Below the pieces are notes generated by a model that was not told the DNA's origin, made no database searches, and saw nothing but the letters and a program-made list of their open reading frames with translations. The translations under genes and the position numbers were made by a program. Of a DNA stretch of 64,000 bases, positions 45,689-54,392 are shown in pieces (within the stretch, counting starts at the first letter, position 1; every line of letters starts with the position of its first letter). Source of the DNA: Butyricicoccus sp. (lineage in GTDB: Bacteria; Bacillota; Clostridia; Oscillospirales; Butyricicoccaceae); the NCBI GenBank assembly GCA_020025755.1, contig JAHHRO010000004.1:1-64000 (forward strand), given 5' to 3'.

Positions 45689-46486
45689 ATGAGCAATCAG
45701 GAGATCCGTGCAAGAGCAAGGCAGCTTTATGCAAAATACTTTTTGGCAGTCTTTGTGATCGGACTGTGCAGCGAGGGCATACAGGGGATCCTGTCAGGCG
45801 TGCTCGAAGGATATCTCGGACAGCAGGCAGCTGCTTGGGATATACTGATCCAGATCCTACTGATCCCTCTGACCGTGGGCGCAGTCGGATGTATCGAACC
45901 GCTATGGACAAGTGAACAGGTACGCTTCCAGCGGCTCATCTCGTTTTATGCGCCGGCATCCCGACTGGTGCAGTCCCTGCTATTGGGGATCATTCCGCTG
46001 GCAGCTGGGCTGCTCGTTCTTGTGCCAAGTACGCTGCTGGTCATGTTCTATGGATCGGTCGTGCTTTACCTCATATTGCTCATCGTGCTTTTATGGCTTT
46101 CAATGCGCTTGGTACTATCCGCGATGCTCTTTGCAAGCGGACGCTATACCAAAGCACTGGATGCGCTTGGGGCATCGTATCAGAAAATGCGGGGACGCAT
46201 GTTTGACCTCATCGGCATGAGTCTGGTCGTGATACTGCCACAGATCGTGATCATGAAGCTCCTTGAGGCACTGGCTGAGCAAAACAGCGGCGTATGGTTG
46301 TTTCCTGCGCTGGAGATCCTGTTTGTTCTGCTGTATATGCCGTATGTGATGCTTTGTGAACAAGGATGGGTGCTGGAACAGATCAAGGATTCCGAACAGA
46401 GACAGGAATCGGAAAACAAACGGAATCAGAATCCGCTGATCCCTGAGATCAAAAAGGGGTTTGATTTTGAGGATAAACAAACGTAA
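45689..46486 (+). CDS. DUF975-type integral membrane protein
   Basis: A 265-residue protein with a charged start (SNQEIRARARQLYAKYF, the DUF975 N-terminal pattern) and five or six membrane segments up to about residue 225, then a hydrophilic tail rich in Glu and Lys. Function unknown. The ATG at 45689 follows GGGAGGCG; an earlier in-frame start at 45674 lacks a good site. It may be transcribed from a promoter before 45660, not identified. Confidence 0.78.
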   Translation: MSNQEIRARARQLYAKYFLAVFVIGLCSEGIQGILSGVLEGYLGQQAAAWDILIQILLIPLTVGAVGCIEPLWTSEQVRFQRLISFYAPASRLVQSLLLGIIPLAAGLLVLVPSTLLVMFYGSVVLYLILLIVLLWLSMRLVLSAMLFASGRYTKALDALGASYQKMRGRMFDLIGMSLVVILPQIVIMKLLEALAEQNSGVWLFPALEILFVLLYMPYVMLCEQGWVLEQIKDSEQRQESENKRNQNPLIPEIKKGFDFEDKQT

Positions 46487-46493
46487 AATATCC

Positions 46494-46522
46494 TTGTAAA
46501 AGTGATTTTACAGGCGTATAAT
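46494..46522 (+). promoter_or_regulatory. Promoter of the second coaX-like gene and the ECF gene
   Basis: TTGTAA at 46494-46499 and TATAAT at 46517-46522 with a 17-base spacer, 34 bases before the coaX-like start. Confidence 0.8.
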
Positions 46523-46556
46523 GGTGTATGGCAAACTGCCGAAAGCGAGGAAGATC

Positions 46557-47339
46557 ATGCTGATTGCATTGGATATTGGAAACAACCATGTCACCATCGG
46601 TGGGTTCGACGGGGACGACATCCGTTTTGTCGCCGCGATCGCAACCGATCCGAAGCGGACAGGGGAGGAATACGCCTGCCTGATGCAAAATGTACTGGCA
46701 CTGCACCATGTGGACGAGACCCCGATCACTGGGGCTGCGATCTGCTCAGTCGTGCCGGGCATGGCAGATATCATGCATAAAGCAGTCGCTTTCCTGACAG
46801 ATGGACCGATTTTGGAGGTCGGTGCAGGGGTCAAAACAGGGCTGAACATCAAGATCACTGAGCCGCGCACATTGGGAACTGACCGCGTGGTGACGGCAGT
46901 GCATGCAAGTCATGCCTACCCCATGCCCTGCGTGATCGTCGATCTTGGAACGGCAACCACCTACACGGCACTTGATGCGTCGGGCGCACTGGTTGGCTCT
47001 GCGATCACAGCAGGTGTACGGCTGTCGCTCTCTGCGCTCAATGAGCATACGGCACAGCTTCCGACAGTCGGCTTGCGCGAGATCCCCGATCATGTGCTGG
47101 GAAAAAACACGGCGGAAGCATTGTGCATCGGCGCGGTATATGGGACGGCAGCAATGATCGACGGCCTTGTGAGCCGATATGCTCAGGCATTGGGCGCACA
47201 GCCCACTGTGGTGCTTACAGGCGGCATGGCAGAGACCATTCGACCCTATCTCACCATCGCAGCCATTCACGAGCCCACGCTGGCTTTGCGCGGCCTTGCG
47301 GACATCTGGCATCGCAACCACGGCAGGAATGCCAAATAA
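46557..47339 (+). CDS. Divergent type III pantothenate kinase-like protein
   Basis: A 260-residue CoaX paralogue. The first phosphate-binding motif reads DIGNNHV instead of DxGNTNT. The second (LGTDRVV) and third (DLGTATTYT) are kept, but GGAIFPG is replaced by GSAITAG. The fold and length fit CoaX, yet the active site differs from the canonical copy at 40653. Start ATG at 46557 follows GAGGAAG. It is followed by a probable pantothenate ECF transporter gene, which supports a role in pantothenate use or its regulation. Confidence 0.82.
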   Translation: MLIALDIGNNHVTIGGFDGDDIRFVAAIATDPKRTGEEYACLMQNVLALHHVDETPITGAAICSVVPGMADIMHKAVAFLTDGPILEVGAGVKTGLNIKITEPRTLGTDRVVTAVHASHAYPMPCVIVDLGTATTYTALDASGALVGSAITAGVRLSLSALNEHTAQLPTVGLREIPDHVLGKNTAEALCIGAVYGTAAMIDGLVSRYAQALGAQPTVVLTGGMAETIRPYLTIAAIHEPTLALRGLADIWHRNHGRNAK

Positions 47340-47388
47340 AAAATTGCGCTGTACCCCGACGGGGACGGCAGCAGGAGGTAAATTTCAT

Positions 47389-48024
47389 ATGGAAAAGAAA
47401 ATGGATGTGCAGCTGCTCTCTCAGATGGCACTGCTCACGGCACTGATGCTGGTCATGGCGTTTACGCCTCTTGGCTACATCCCACTCCCGTTCATGAATG
47501 CGACAACGATGCATATTCCGGTCATTATTGGCGCGTGTTTGCTCGGCCCCAAGATGGGCGGTATTCTGGGTGGTTTGTTTGGCTTGACCAGCATGCTCAA
47601 GGCGACCATCACGCCCGGTCTTACATCATTCGTCTTTACTCCGTTCTACAGCTTCAGTCCGGAGTTTCACGGAAGCTGGATGAGTCTCATCGTAGCGATC
47701 GTGCCGCGTGTACTCATCGGCGTTGTGGCTGGATGGGTGTTCCAGTGGCTCGGTAAAGTTGTACGCAATGAGGCAGTTTCGCTTGCGATCGCTGGTTTTG
47801 TTGGCTCGATGGTCAATACCATTGGTGTTATGGGGCTGATTTACCTGCTCTTTGGGGAGCAGTATGCAGCGGCAGGCGGTAAAGATCCGGCACTGCTGTT
47901 CGGCGTTATCATGGGCGTGATCGGCATGAATGGTGTACCGGAGGCAATCATTGCAGCGATCCTCACAACGGCTGTATGCAAGGCACTTTTTACGGTGACA
48001 CGCCGCAGTGCCAGTCGGGCATGA
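47389..48024 (+). CDS. panT: ECF transporter substrate-binding subunit, probably PanT
   Basis: A 211-residue S component with about six membrane segments; the start region (LLSQMALLTALMLVMAFTPL) and the GACLLGPKMGGILGGLFG segment are typical of ECF S proteins. Immediate linkage to a pantothenate kinase-like gene, 49 bases downstream, points to pantothenate, as in PanT. The ECF ATPase and T subunits are not in the window, as expected for group II ECF systems. The ATG follows AGGAGG. Confidence 0.8.
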   Translation: MEKKMDVQLLSQMALLTALMLVMAFTPLGYIPLPFMNATTMHIPVIIGACLLGPKMGGILGGLFGLTSMLKATITPGLTSFVFTPFYSFSPEFHGSWMSLIVAIVPRVLIGVVAGWVFQWLGKVVRNEAVSLAIAGFVGSMVNTIGVMGLIYLLFGEQYAAAGGKDPALLFGVIMGVIGMNGVPEAIIAAILTTAVCKALFTVTRRSASRA

Positions 48025-48045
48025 TCCATTTTTACACAAGATATC

Positions 48046-48073
48046 AAGGACTGCCCGACTGGGCAGTCCTTTT
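48046..48073 (+). terminator. Intrinsic terminator after panT
   Basis: AAGGACTGCCC (48046-48056) pairs with GGGCAGTCCTT around a 4-base loop, followed by T. Confidence 0.88.
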
Positions 48074-48094
48074 GACAAATAGGAGGAATCCAAA

Positions 48095-49057
48095 ATGCGT
48101 GAAATTGGGATTTTAGAGGTTGGTGGTTTTCAGATTGGACAGGCGCAGGATCTGGAAGCGGCAACGGGAGTGACTGTTCTTTTATGCGATAAGTGCGCCC
48201 CCTGCGGCGTGGATATCCGCGGCGGTGGTCCGGCATCCAGAGAAACGCCGCTGCTTGATCCGAGGGCGGCATCTACGGGTGTCCATGCAGTTGTGCTTTC
48301 CGGCGGTTCGGCGTTCGGCTTAGATGCGGCAGGCGGCGTGATGCAGTATCTGGAGGAACGCGGCATCGGCTTTGCCGTGGGACCGATCCATGTGCCGCTC
48401 GTCTGTCAGTCCTGTGTGTTTGATCTGGCGATTGGGCGTGCTGATATTCGGCCAGATGCAAAAATGGCGTATCAGGCGTGCGAAGCGGCATCGAGAGAGC
48501 ACATGCAGGAGGGCTGTGTCGGAGTAGGCACCGGCTGTACAGTCGGAAAGTGTGCAGGTGCAGCATTTGCGATGAAAAGCGGTGTGGGATCGTACGCGGT
48601 GGAGGTTGGCGGAATCCGTGTTGGGGCGATCGTGGGAGTCAATGCGATGGGAGATATCTTTGATATTGATACCGGCGAACAGATTGCAGGACTGCGTACC
48701 CCAGACGGAACAGGACTGCGCTCTAGTGAGGCGTATATCTATCAAAATATGGAGGCGCAGCAAAACGGCACTGTGACCAATACCACGATCGGTGCGATCG
48801 TGACCAATGCGGCACTCAATAAGGCGCAGATGGGGAAGGTGGCGGCTATGGCGCACAATGGCTTCGCGAGAACCATCCGTCCGGTGCATACCTCAATGGA
48901 CGGTGATACCATTTATGCTTTATCCGTGGGTGAGGCAAATGGAGATCCTGATCTTGTGGGAACACTCGCGTCGTATGTCATGGGTAAGGCGGTGGGTCGC
49001 GCAGTGCGTGCGGCGCATGGAATGTGCGGCTTGCCTGCTGTGTGTGACCTCAAATGA
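48095..49057 (+). CDS. P1 family (DmpA/S58) peptidase
   Basis: A 320-residue Ntn-hydrolase-like aminopeptidase. The N-terminal part has a VVLSGGSAFGLDAAGGVMQY segment; NTTIGAIVTNAAL at about residues 227-239 matches the self-cleavage site where a Thr/Ser becomes the new N-terminal nucleophile. DmpA-type enzymes remove N-terminal amino acids or act on beta-peptides. Start after AGGAGGAATC. It ends at a terminator shared with a convergent gene. Confidence 0.88.
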   Translation: MREIGILEVGGFQIGQAQDLEAATGVTVLLCDKCAPCGVDIRGGGPASRETPLLDPRAASTGVHAVVLSGGSAFGLDAAGGVMQYLEERGIGFAVGPIHVPLVCQSCVFDLAIGRADIRPDAKMAYQACEAASREHMQEGCVGVGTGCTVGKCAGAAFAMKSGVGSYAVEVGGIRVGAIVGVNAMGDIFDIDTGEQIAGLRTPDGTGLRSSEAYIYQNMEAQQNGTVTNTTIGAIVTNAALNKAQMGKVAAMAHNGFARTIRPVHTSMDGDTIYALSVGEANGDPDLVGTLASYVMGKAVGRAVRAAHGMCGLPAVCDLK

Positions 49058-49060
49058 TAA

Positions 49061-49102
49061 AAAAGCGTGCTTGCGATCCGTGTGACCGTAAGCACGCTTT
49101 CT
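49061..49102. terminator. Bidirectional terminator between the P1 peptidase and rluA-like gene
   Basis: AAAAGCGTGCTT (49061-49072) pairs with AAGCACGCTTT (49090-49100), with A- and T-runs on its sides. Confidence 0.82.
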
Positions 49103-49105
49103 GGT

Positions 49106-49999
49106 TTACAGCGTTATGTCAGGGAAAAACGCCTGCATATCAGGCGGCAGGGGGGCGGTGAAGGAGAGCACTTCTCCTGTGATCGGCTGGCGCAGGGTCA
49201 GGGTATGCGCGTGGAGCGCATGACGACCGATACGCGAAAAATCATCGCAGTAGATAAAGTCTCCGGGGAGCGGATAGCCGATGTAGGAGAAGTGTACGCG
49301 GATCTGGTGGGTGCGTCCCGTTTCCAGTGAGACACGCGCAAGGGAATAGCCGTCCTGCACACAAAGCCGCGTATAATGGGTCACGGCATGGTCGCCGTCT
49401 GGATGCACAACTCGGCGGATGACCGAACCGTCCGCGCGTGCGATGGGGGCATCGATCGTGCCGTTGGGCGGAAGCACTCCCTTGCAGATGGCAAGATAGC
49501 TGTGACGCATGATTTTTTTGCTGGCTTCAGCAGTCAGCAATCCGGCAGAGAGTGCATTCTTGGCAAGCACGATCAGTCCGGAGGTGTTTTTATCCAGCCG
49601 CCCGATCGCACGAAAAACAAAGGGCTGTCCGCGTTTTGCATAAAGGGCAGCAAGACCGTTTGCGATCGTGTTTTCTCGATTGTGCGGTGAGGGGTGAACG
49701 GCGATCCCAGCCGGCTTGTTCACGACAAAGAGATCTTCGTCCTCATAGACGATATCGAGTGGAATGTCTGCCTGTGGGATGGTATCGCTGCGGTCGGTCT
49801 CAGGCAGGCAGATGCGAAGGATACCCTGCTCGGGCAGACGGTCGATGGTGCGGACGGGGCTGCCGTCGATGCAGATGCCGTTTTCCGTATTTTTGAGGTC
49901 TACGAGCACCCGATGTGAGACCCCTTGATGGCGCAGGAAACGCTCTACCGTCATTCCGATGCGCTCGGTTTTCCATTGGTATGTTACAATTCTATCCAT
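49106..49999 (-). CDS. RluA family pseudouridine synthase
   Basis: A 297-residue protein. An N-terminal S4-like part precedes the catalytic domain; AIGRLDKNTSGLIVLAKN (about residues 130-147) holds the catalytic Asp of the RluA motif, and LETGRTHQIRVHFSYIGYPL is the second signature. It isomerises uridines in rRNA or tRNA; the target is unknown. The start is the ATG at 49999; the open frame upstream overlaps the divergent promoter. Confidence 0.92.
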   Translation of the reverse strand: MDRIVTYQWKTERIGMTVERFLRHQGVSHRVLVDLKNTENGICIDGSPVRTIDRLPEQGILRICLPETDRSDTIPQADIPLDIVYEDEDLFVVNKPAGIAVHPSPHNRENTIANGLAALYAKRGQPFVFRAIGRLDKNTSGLIVLAKNALSAGLLTAEASKKIMRHSYLAICKGVLPPNGTIDAPIARADGSVIRRVVHPDGDHAVTHYTRLCVQDGYSLARVSLETGRTHQIRVHFSYIGYPLPGDFIYCDDFSRIGRHALHAHTLTLRQPITGEVLSFTAPLPPDMQAFFPDITL

Positions 50000-50024
50000 G
50001 ATTCCTATATTACAAGATTTTGGA

Positions 50025-50053
50025 TTGTATCGCAAGCCGAAAAGAGATATAAT
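50025..50053 (+). promoter_or_regulatory. Promoter of the triple M42 peptidase operon
   Basis: TTGTAT at 50025-50030 and TATAAT at 50048-50053 with a 17-base spacer, 35 bases before the GTG start. Confidence 0.82.
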
Positions 50054-50088
50054 AAAAATAGAAATTTATCATCAAAGGAGAATTTGCC

Positions 50089-51159
50089 GTGCATGAAATA
50101 GAAAACGGGATGCTTGGTGCATCCATGCGCAGTAAAATCGAGCAATTGCTGGCGATTCCAATGGTCACAGGATTCGAACGGGCACAGTCCGAGCAGGTTC
50201 GTGATCTGTTTGCGCCGCTCTGCGATGAAATCGAAGTGGATCGCTTTGGCAATGTGATCGGTCTTATGCGTTCCGGAAAGCCGGATGCAAAGACCGTGCT
50301 GCTGGATGCACATCTCGATCAGATTGGTTTTGTTGTAACAGAGGTCTTAAAGGGTGGATTCCTGCGTTTCCGTGCGGTTGGCGGTGTCGATCCGCGAATG
50401 CTGCTCGGCGCAGAGGTCACCATCGGTGCGCCGGATGGCCCGCTTTATGGTATCGTGTCCTGCTTGCCGCCGCATTTGCTGAGCGCAGGTGAGGCTGATA
50501 AGGCACTGCCGATCCATAAAATGTGCATCGACACCGGCTTGCTGGATGCGACGTCGGTCATTCCGATCGGTACACCGATCTGGTTTCCGGCAGATCAGGC
50601 ACATATGCCGGTCATCGCAAACGATGCCTTCACAGGTCCAAATCTGGATGACCGCGCAGGTGCGGCTGCGATCGCGCATGCCCTTGAAAAGCTCCGCAAG
50701 GTCGATCTGGATGTGAATGTAGCCGTACTGCTTTCCGTGCAGGAAGAGATCGCTTCCTCGCTGGGTGCAAACGTTGGAACTTTCAAGATCCGTCCGGATT
50801 ACGCCATTGCGATCGATGTGGGACATGCTAAGACCCCTGACGCACCCAATGAGTTTGAATATGGCGGCGGCGTGATGATCGGCATGGGTCCGAATATGAA
50901 TCGTGCCCTGTCCCGTGCGCTTATCCGTACCGCAAAAGCGGAGGGGATGGAATACCAGCTGGAGATCATGGAAGGTCACAGCGGCACGAATGCATGGGAT
51001 ATGCAGATCGTGGCATGTGGTACTGCACAGGCGGTCTTGAGTATTCCGCTGCGCTATATGCATACACCGATCGAAACCATCAAGCTGTCCGATGCAGAAT
51101 CGGCTGGCGACTTGGTTTACCATTTCTTGAGAAACTTTGACGGGGAGGTGCGTCTGTAA
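50089..51159 (+). CDS. M42 family metallopeptidase, first of three
   Basis: A 356-residue dizinc aminopeptidase of the M42/TET family. Metal and catalytic motifs: DAHLDQIGF (His, Asp), LDDRAGAAA (bridging Asp), VQEEI (catalytic Glu), AIDVGH and the final RYMHTP. After VQEE the usual LRGA segment reads ASSLGA, so this copy is the most divergent near the active site. The GTG start follows AAAGGAG. Its stop overlaps the next start by one base. Confidence 0.9.
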   Translation: MHEIENGMLGASMRSKIEQLLAIPMVTGFERAQSEQVRDLFAPLCDEIEVDRFGNVIGLMRSGKPDAKTVLLDAHLDQIGFVVTEVLKGGFLRFRAVGGVDPRMLLGAEVTIGAPDGPLYGIVSCLPPHLLSAGEADKALPIHKMCIDTGLLDATSVIPIGTPIWFPADQAHMPVIANDAFTGPNLDDRAGAAAIAHALEKLRKVDLDVNVAVLLSVQEEIASSLGANVGTFKIRPDYAIAIDVGHAKTPDAPNEFEYGGGVMIGMGPNMNRALSRALIRTAKAEGMEYQLEIMEGHSGTNAWDMQIVACGTAQAVLSIPLRYMHTPIETIKLSDAESAGDLVYHFLRNFDGEVRL

Positions 51160-52223
51160 TGCATCAGGAACAATATCGTGAATTGCTGGAGCTGACGCGC
51201 ACACTCTGTGCAAAGTTTGGTCCAGCTGGGTATGAGGATGAAGTACGCGAATTCATCCTGCAGGCAGCAATGCCTTACGCAGACCGCATCGAGACCGACC
51301 CGATGGGCAACCTTATGGTGTTCCGCAAGGGTAAGAAGGCACTCGAACGCCCTGTTATGGTATGTGCACACATGGACGAGGTTGGCGTGATCGCAAAGAA
51401 GTTTACCGAGGACGGCATGGTAAAGTTCGGCTTTGTCGGTGGTGTCGATCCGCGCGTTGTGATCGGTAAGCGGATCCAGTTCCACACGGATGCAGGGGAA
51501 ACTGTTGAGGGTGTCATCGGCATCAAGGCGGTACACCTGACCACACCGGCTGAGCGCACTCAAACCCCGAAGATTAAGGATCTGTATATCGATATCGGCT
51601 GCACCAGCAAGAGTCAGGCAGAGGAAAAGCTGTCACTCGGTGACTATGGTACCTTTGCGCCGGAGATCGTATCCTTTGGTGACGGACTCGTCAAGGCAAA
51701 GGCACTGGATGACCGTCTGGGCTGTGCCGTCATGCTCATGCTCATGCGTGAGCAGCCGCCCGTGGATACTTGGTTCAGCTTCCATGTACAGGAGGAAGCC
51801 GGACTGCGTGGCGCGGCAACCGCGGCGTTTGCGATCCGTCCGGGATTCTGTCTGGTCGTTGAAGGCACGACGGCAGCCGATCTTGCCGAGATACCGGTGC
51901 ATAAGCAGGTGTGTGCAATCCGCAAGGGTGCCGTGCTTCCATTCATGGATGGCGGTACCATCTACGATGCCGGTCTGTTTGAAATGCTGCGCGATGCCTG
52001 TGAAGCGCGTGACATCCCGTGGCAGACCAAGCACATGATCGCAGGCGGAACCGATGCCGGCCGCATCCACAAATCCATTGACGGTGTACGCTCGGTCGGC
52101 GTTGCGGCACCGCTGCGCTATATCCACTCTCCTGCATCCGTTGCAGCAGAAAGTGATATCATTGCGGTATATCGTACCGCACAGGCATTTTTAGAGGAAA
52201 TCGGAGGAGACGCAAATGTCTAA
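51159..52223 (+). CDS. M42 family metallopeptidase, second of three
   Basis: A 354-residue M42 aminopeptidase. CAHMDEVGV, LDDRLGCAV, VQEEAGLRGA and RYIHSPASV are intact. The metal ligand after the second strand is Glu (VVEGTTAAD) where the third copy has Asp (AVDVTDTGD), which may alter specificity. It overlaps genes on both sides. M42 enzymes form 12-subunit tetrahedral particles that trim peptides from proteasome-like proteases. Confidence 0.93.
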   Translation: MHQEQYRELLELTRTLCAKFGPAGYEDEVREFILQAAMPYADRIETDPMGNLMVFRKGKKALERPVMVCAHMDEVGVIAKKFTEDGMVKFGFVGGVDPRVVIGKRIQFHTDAGETVEGVIGIKAVHLTTPAERTQTPKIKDLYIDIGCTSKSQAEEKLSLGDYGTFAPEIVSFGDGLVKAKALDDRLGCAVMLMLMREQPPVDTWFSFHVQEEAGLRGAATAAFAIRPGFCLVVEGTTAADLAEIPVHKQVCAIRKGAVLPFMDGGTIYDAGLFEMLRDACEARDIPWQTKHMIAGGTDAGRIHKSIDGVRSVGVAAPLRYIHSPASVAAESDIIAVYRTAQAFLEEIGGDANV

Positions 52224-53217
52224 GGTTTTTGAATATTACAGCAAGGTAGGCGGCGCGTTTGGCCCGTCCGGCCGTGAAGACCGCGTGCGCGAGGTGATCG
52301 CTGCGATCGCTGCCGATCACTGTGACAACATCCAGACGGATACGCTGGGCAGCCTGATCTGCCACAAGAAGGGCACAGGCGAGAACCGCAAGAAGATCAT
52401 GTTTGCAGCACACATGGACTCCATCGGTCTGGTTGCGACCTGCATCGATGAAAAGGGATTTATCCGCTTTTCTCAGATCGGCGGTCTGCCGTGGCGTGAT
52501 CTCATCAACATTCAGGTGCAGTTCGCAAACGGTACACGCGGCGTGATCTCCTATGAGGAGAAGACCGACTGGAAGGATATGAACATTTCCCATCTGTTCA
52601 TCGACACTGGCGCAAAGGATCGCGACAGCGTCAAGGTACGCGTAGGCGATTTCGCAGTTTACTGTGCACAGCCGTTCGAGCAGGATGGCGTGATCTGCGG
52701 CCCGTATATGGATAACCGTATTGGCTGTGTTTCCCTGCTTCTGGCAATGGAGCAGCTGCCGGAGACCGTACAGGATGACCTGTACTTCGTGTTTACCGTG
52801 CAGGAGGAAGTCGGTCTGCGCGGTGCAGGTCCGGCAGCGTTTGCAATCGAGCCGGATATCGGCATTGCAGTTGACGTGACCGACACAGGCGACCTGCCGG
52901 AGCACCAGTACCCAATGGATTGCCATATGGGTCAGGGTCCGGCGATCAAGATCCTCGACTCTGCTGTCATTTGCAGTCCGGAGATCGTCCGCGCACTGGA
53001 TGAGACCGCTGCCAAGAACGAGATCCCGTTCCAGCATGAGATCCTGCAGTTCGGCGGCACAGATACCGCAATGCTGCAAAAGACAGCAATGGGTGCGCTG
53101 GCTGGTGCGATCTCTGTTCCGACCCGCTTCATCCACTCGCCCAGCGAGATGTGCAGCGTATCGGACATCGAGCAGACTGCAGAGCTGATCGCAGCGTATG
53201 CCGCAGAGACCCACTAA
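52216..53217 (+). CDS. M42 family metallopeptidase, third of three
   Basis: A 333-residue M42 aminopeptidase with complete motifs: AAHMDSIGL, MDNRIGCVS, VQEEVGLRGA, AVDVTDTGD and RFIHSPSEM. It overlaps the second copy by 8 bases and starts after GGAGGAGAC. With three coupled paralogues, mixed oligomers are conceivable, as shown for archaeal TET enzymes. A terminator follows. Confidence 0.93.
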   Translation: MSKVFEYYSKVGGAFGPSGREDRVREVIAAIAADHCDNIQTDTLGSLICHKKGTGENRKKIMFAAHMDSIGLVATCIDEKGFIRFSQIGGLPWRDLINIQVQFANGTRGVISYEEKTDWKDMNISHLFIDTGAKDRDSVKVRVGDFAVYCAQPFEQDGVICGPYMDNRIGCVSLLLAMEQLPETVQDDLYFVFTVQEEVGLRGAGPAAFAIEPDIGIAVDVTDTGDLPEHQYPMDCHMGQGPAIKILDSAVICSPEIVRALDETAAKNEIPFQHEILQFGGTDTAMLQKTAMGALAGAISVPTRFIHSPSEMCSVSDIEQTAELIAAYAAETH

Positions 53218-53234
53218 GCGTATAGGCAGATCAT

Positions 53235-53266
53235 TCAGGGGGAAGATTTCACTTCCCCCTGATTTT
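53235..53266 (+). terminator. Intrinsic terminator after the M42 operon
   Basis: TCAGGGGGAAG (53235-53245) pairs with CTTCCCCCTGA (53252-53262), followed by TTTT. Confidence 0.92.
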
Positions 53267-53301
53267 ATATTGGTATCGAATCAGAAAAGAGAGATGATGG
53301 G

Positions 53302-54159
53302 ATGACAAAGAAATATTTTGGCATTATGCTTTTTGCACTCTTGTTTGTTTTGCAAGGCTGCGGTGATCAGAACCAGAATCCATCTGGATCAGTTGGAGCG
53401 ATCACACAAGAAAAAGAGGAACAAGTCAATCACGCGCCATTGCCGCTGCATCCGCTTGATGCATACGAGGACATGCTGCATGATGAAATAGAATGGCATC
53501 AGGAAATGCTGGAAGAATCCAACGTGTGGAAATCAACGGCACGGCTTTTGGATGAAAACACCTATGGGTGGATTTCAGAAGCGAAGAAGTTGATCGTGCA
53601 ATACTTTGCAGATACATTTTCAGAAGATGTTTCACAGCAGGTATCTGCGCTGGAGGTATACACAGCGGAAATGTCTGAGGTATTGTCTGGATTTTATGGC
53701 GGGGATGGTAAAATTTATTTACAGGAGGATGAACTGCAAAAGGATCGGATCCTGCATATTGCAATACATGAAATGATACATGGATTGGGTGTGGACTTCT
53801 ATCAGGATAAAAATGGTATTTTGAGCAATGCTTTTTATGAGGGCTGCACGGAGACTGTCACACAGTACATTTTGAAGGAATATGGATATCCATTTGAAGA
53901 TGTTTCCGCATATGACGCGCTTGTGGAGTATGGCAAAATGATAGTGGATGCAGATACAGAGTTACTGCCGGATATCGTGGTCAAGGGGATGCACGATATT
54001 GCAAAAAGGATCGATGATGTCTTAGGGGAAGGTGTTGGGAGTACATTTTTGAACTCGCAAACCTTGTTGGCGAGTGGAGAAGATGCACCGGAAATACTTG
54101 AAAATTGTCAAATCATCATGGAAGCATACCAGCAAGCTGGATCTGTTTCCAAAGGATAA
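53302..54159 (+). CDS. Lipoprotein with a zinc-metallopeptidase-like motif
   Basis: A 285-residue protein. A signal peptide ends in the lipobox LQGC (Cys at about residue 20), so it should be lipid-anchored outside the cell. IHEMIHGLGVD (about residues 156-166) contains HExxH, and an EGCTET segment about 17 residues later could supply a third ligand. It resembles no peptidase family that I can name. AT-rich compared with its neighbours. Proteolytic activity is inferred. Confidence 0.75.
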   Translation: MTKKYFGIMLFALLFVLQGCGDQNQNPSGSVGAITQEKEEQVNHAPLPLHPLDAYEDMLHDEIEWHQEMLEESNVWKSTARLLDENTYGWISEAKKLIVQYFADTFSEDVSQQVSALEVYTAEMSEVLSGFYGGDGKIYLQEDELQKDRILHIAIHEMIHGLGVDFYQDKNGILSNAFYEGCTETVTQYILKEYGYPFEDVSAYDALVEYGKMIVDADTELLPDIVVKGMHDIAKRIDDVLGEGVGSTFLNSQTLLASGEDAPEILENCQIIMEAYQQAGSVSKG

Positions 54160-54280
54160 AAAAACAGCTTATTTTTTTATTCTGCACAAAAAATATTTTT
54201 TGAAAAGGGATCAATATTTCGCTGTTTGATAAAAAAGGATCTGCTCAAAAATAAGATTTTATAAAGAGCAGACGAACAGG

Positions 54281-54325
54281 AACGCCGCCAAAATCAGGAT
54301 GATACTTGACTTTGGCGGCGTTTTT
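54281..54325. terminator. Strong hairpin between convergent genes
   Basis: AACGCCGCCAAA (54281-54292) pairs with TTTGGCGGCGTT, followed by T. Another stem, CTGCTC/GAGCAG, lies at 54241-54271. The 54160-54392 interval holds no gene. Confidence 0.82.
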
Positions 54326-54392
54326 GAATGGGTATCCAAACAGATTTGCCTCAATTTTCGATTGTGCAGCAATTCTTTCGGTGTCAGCTGGC

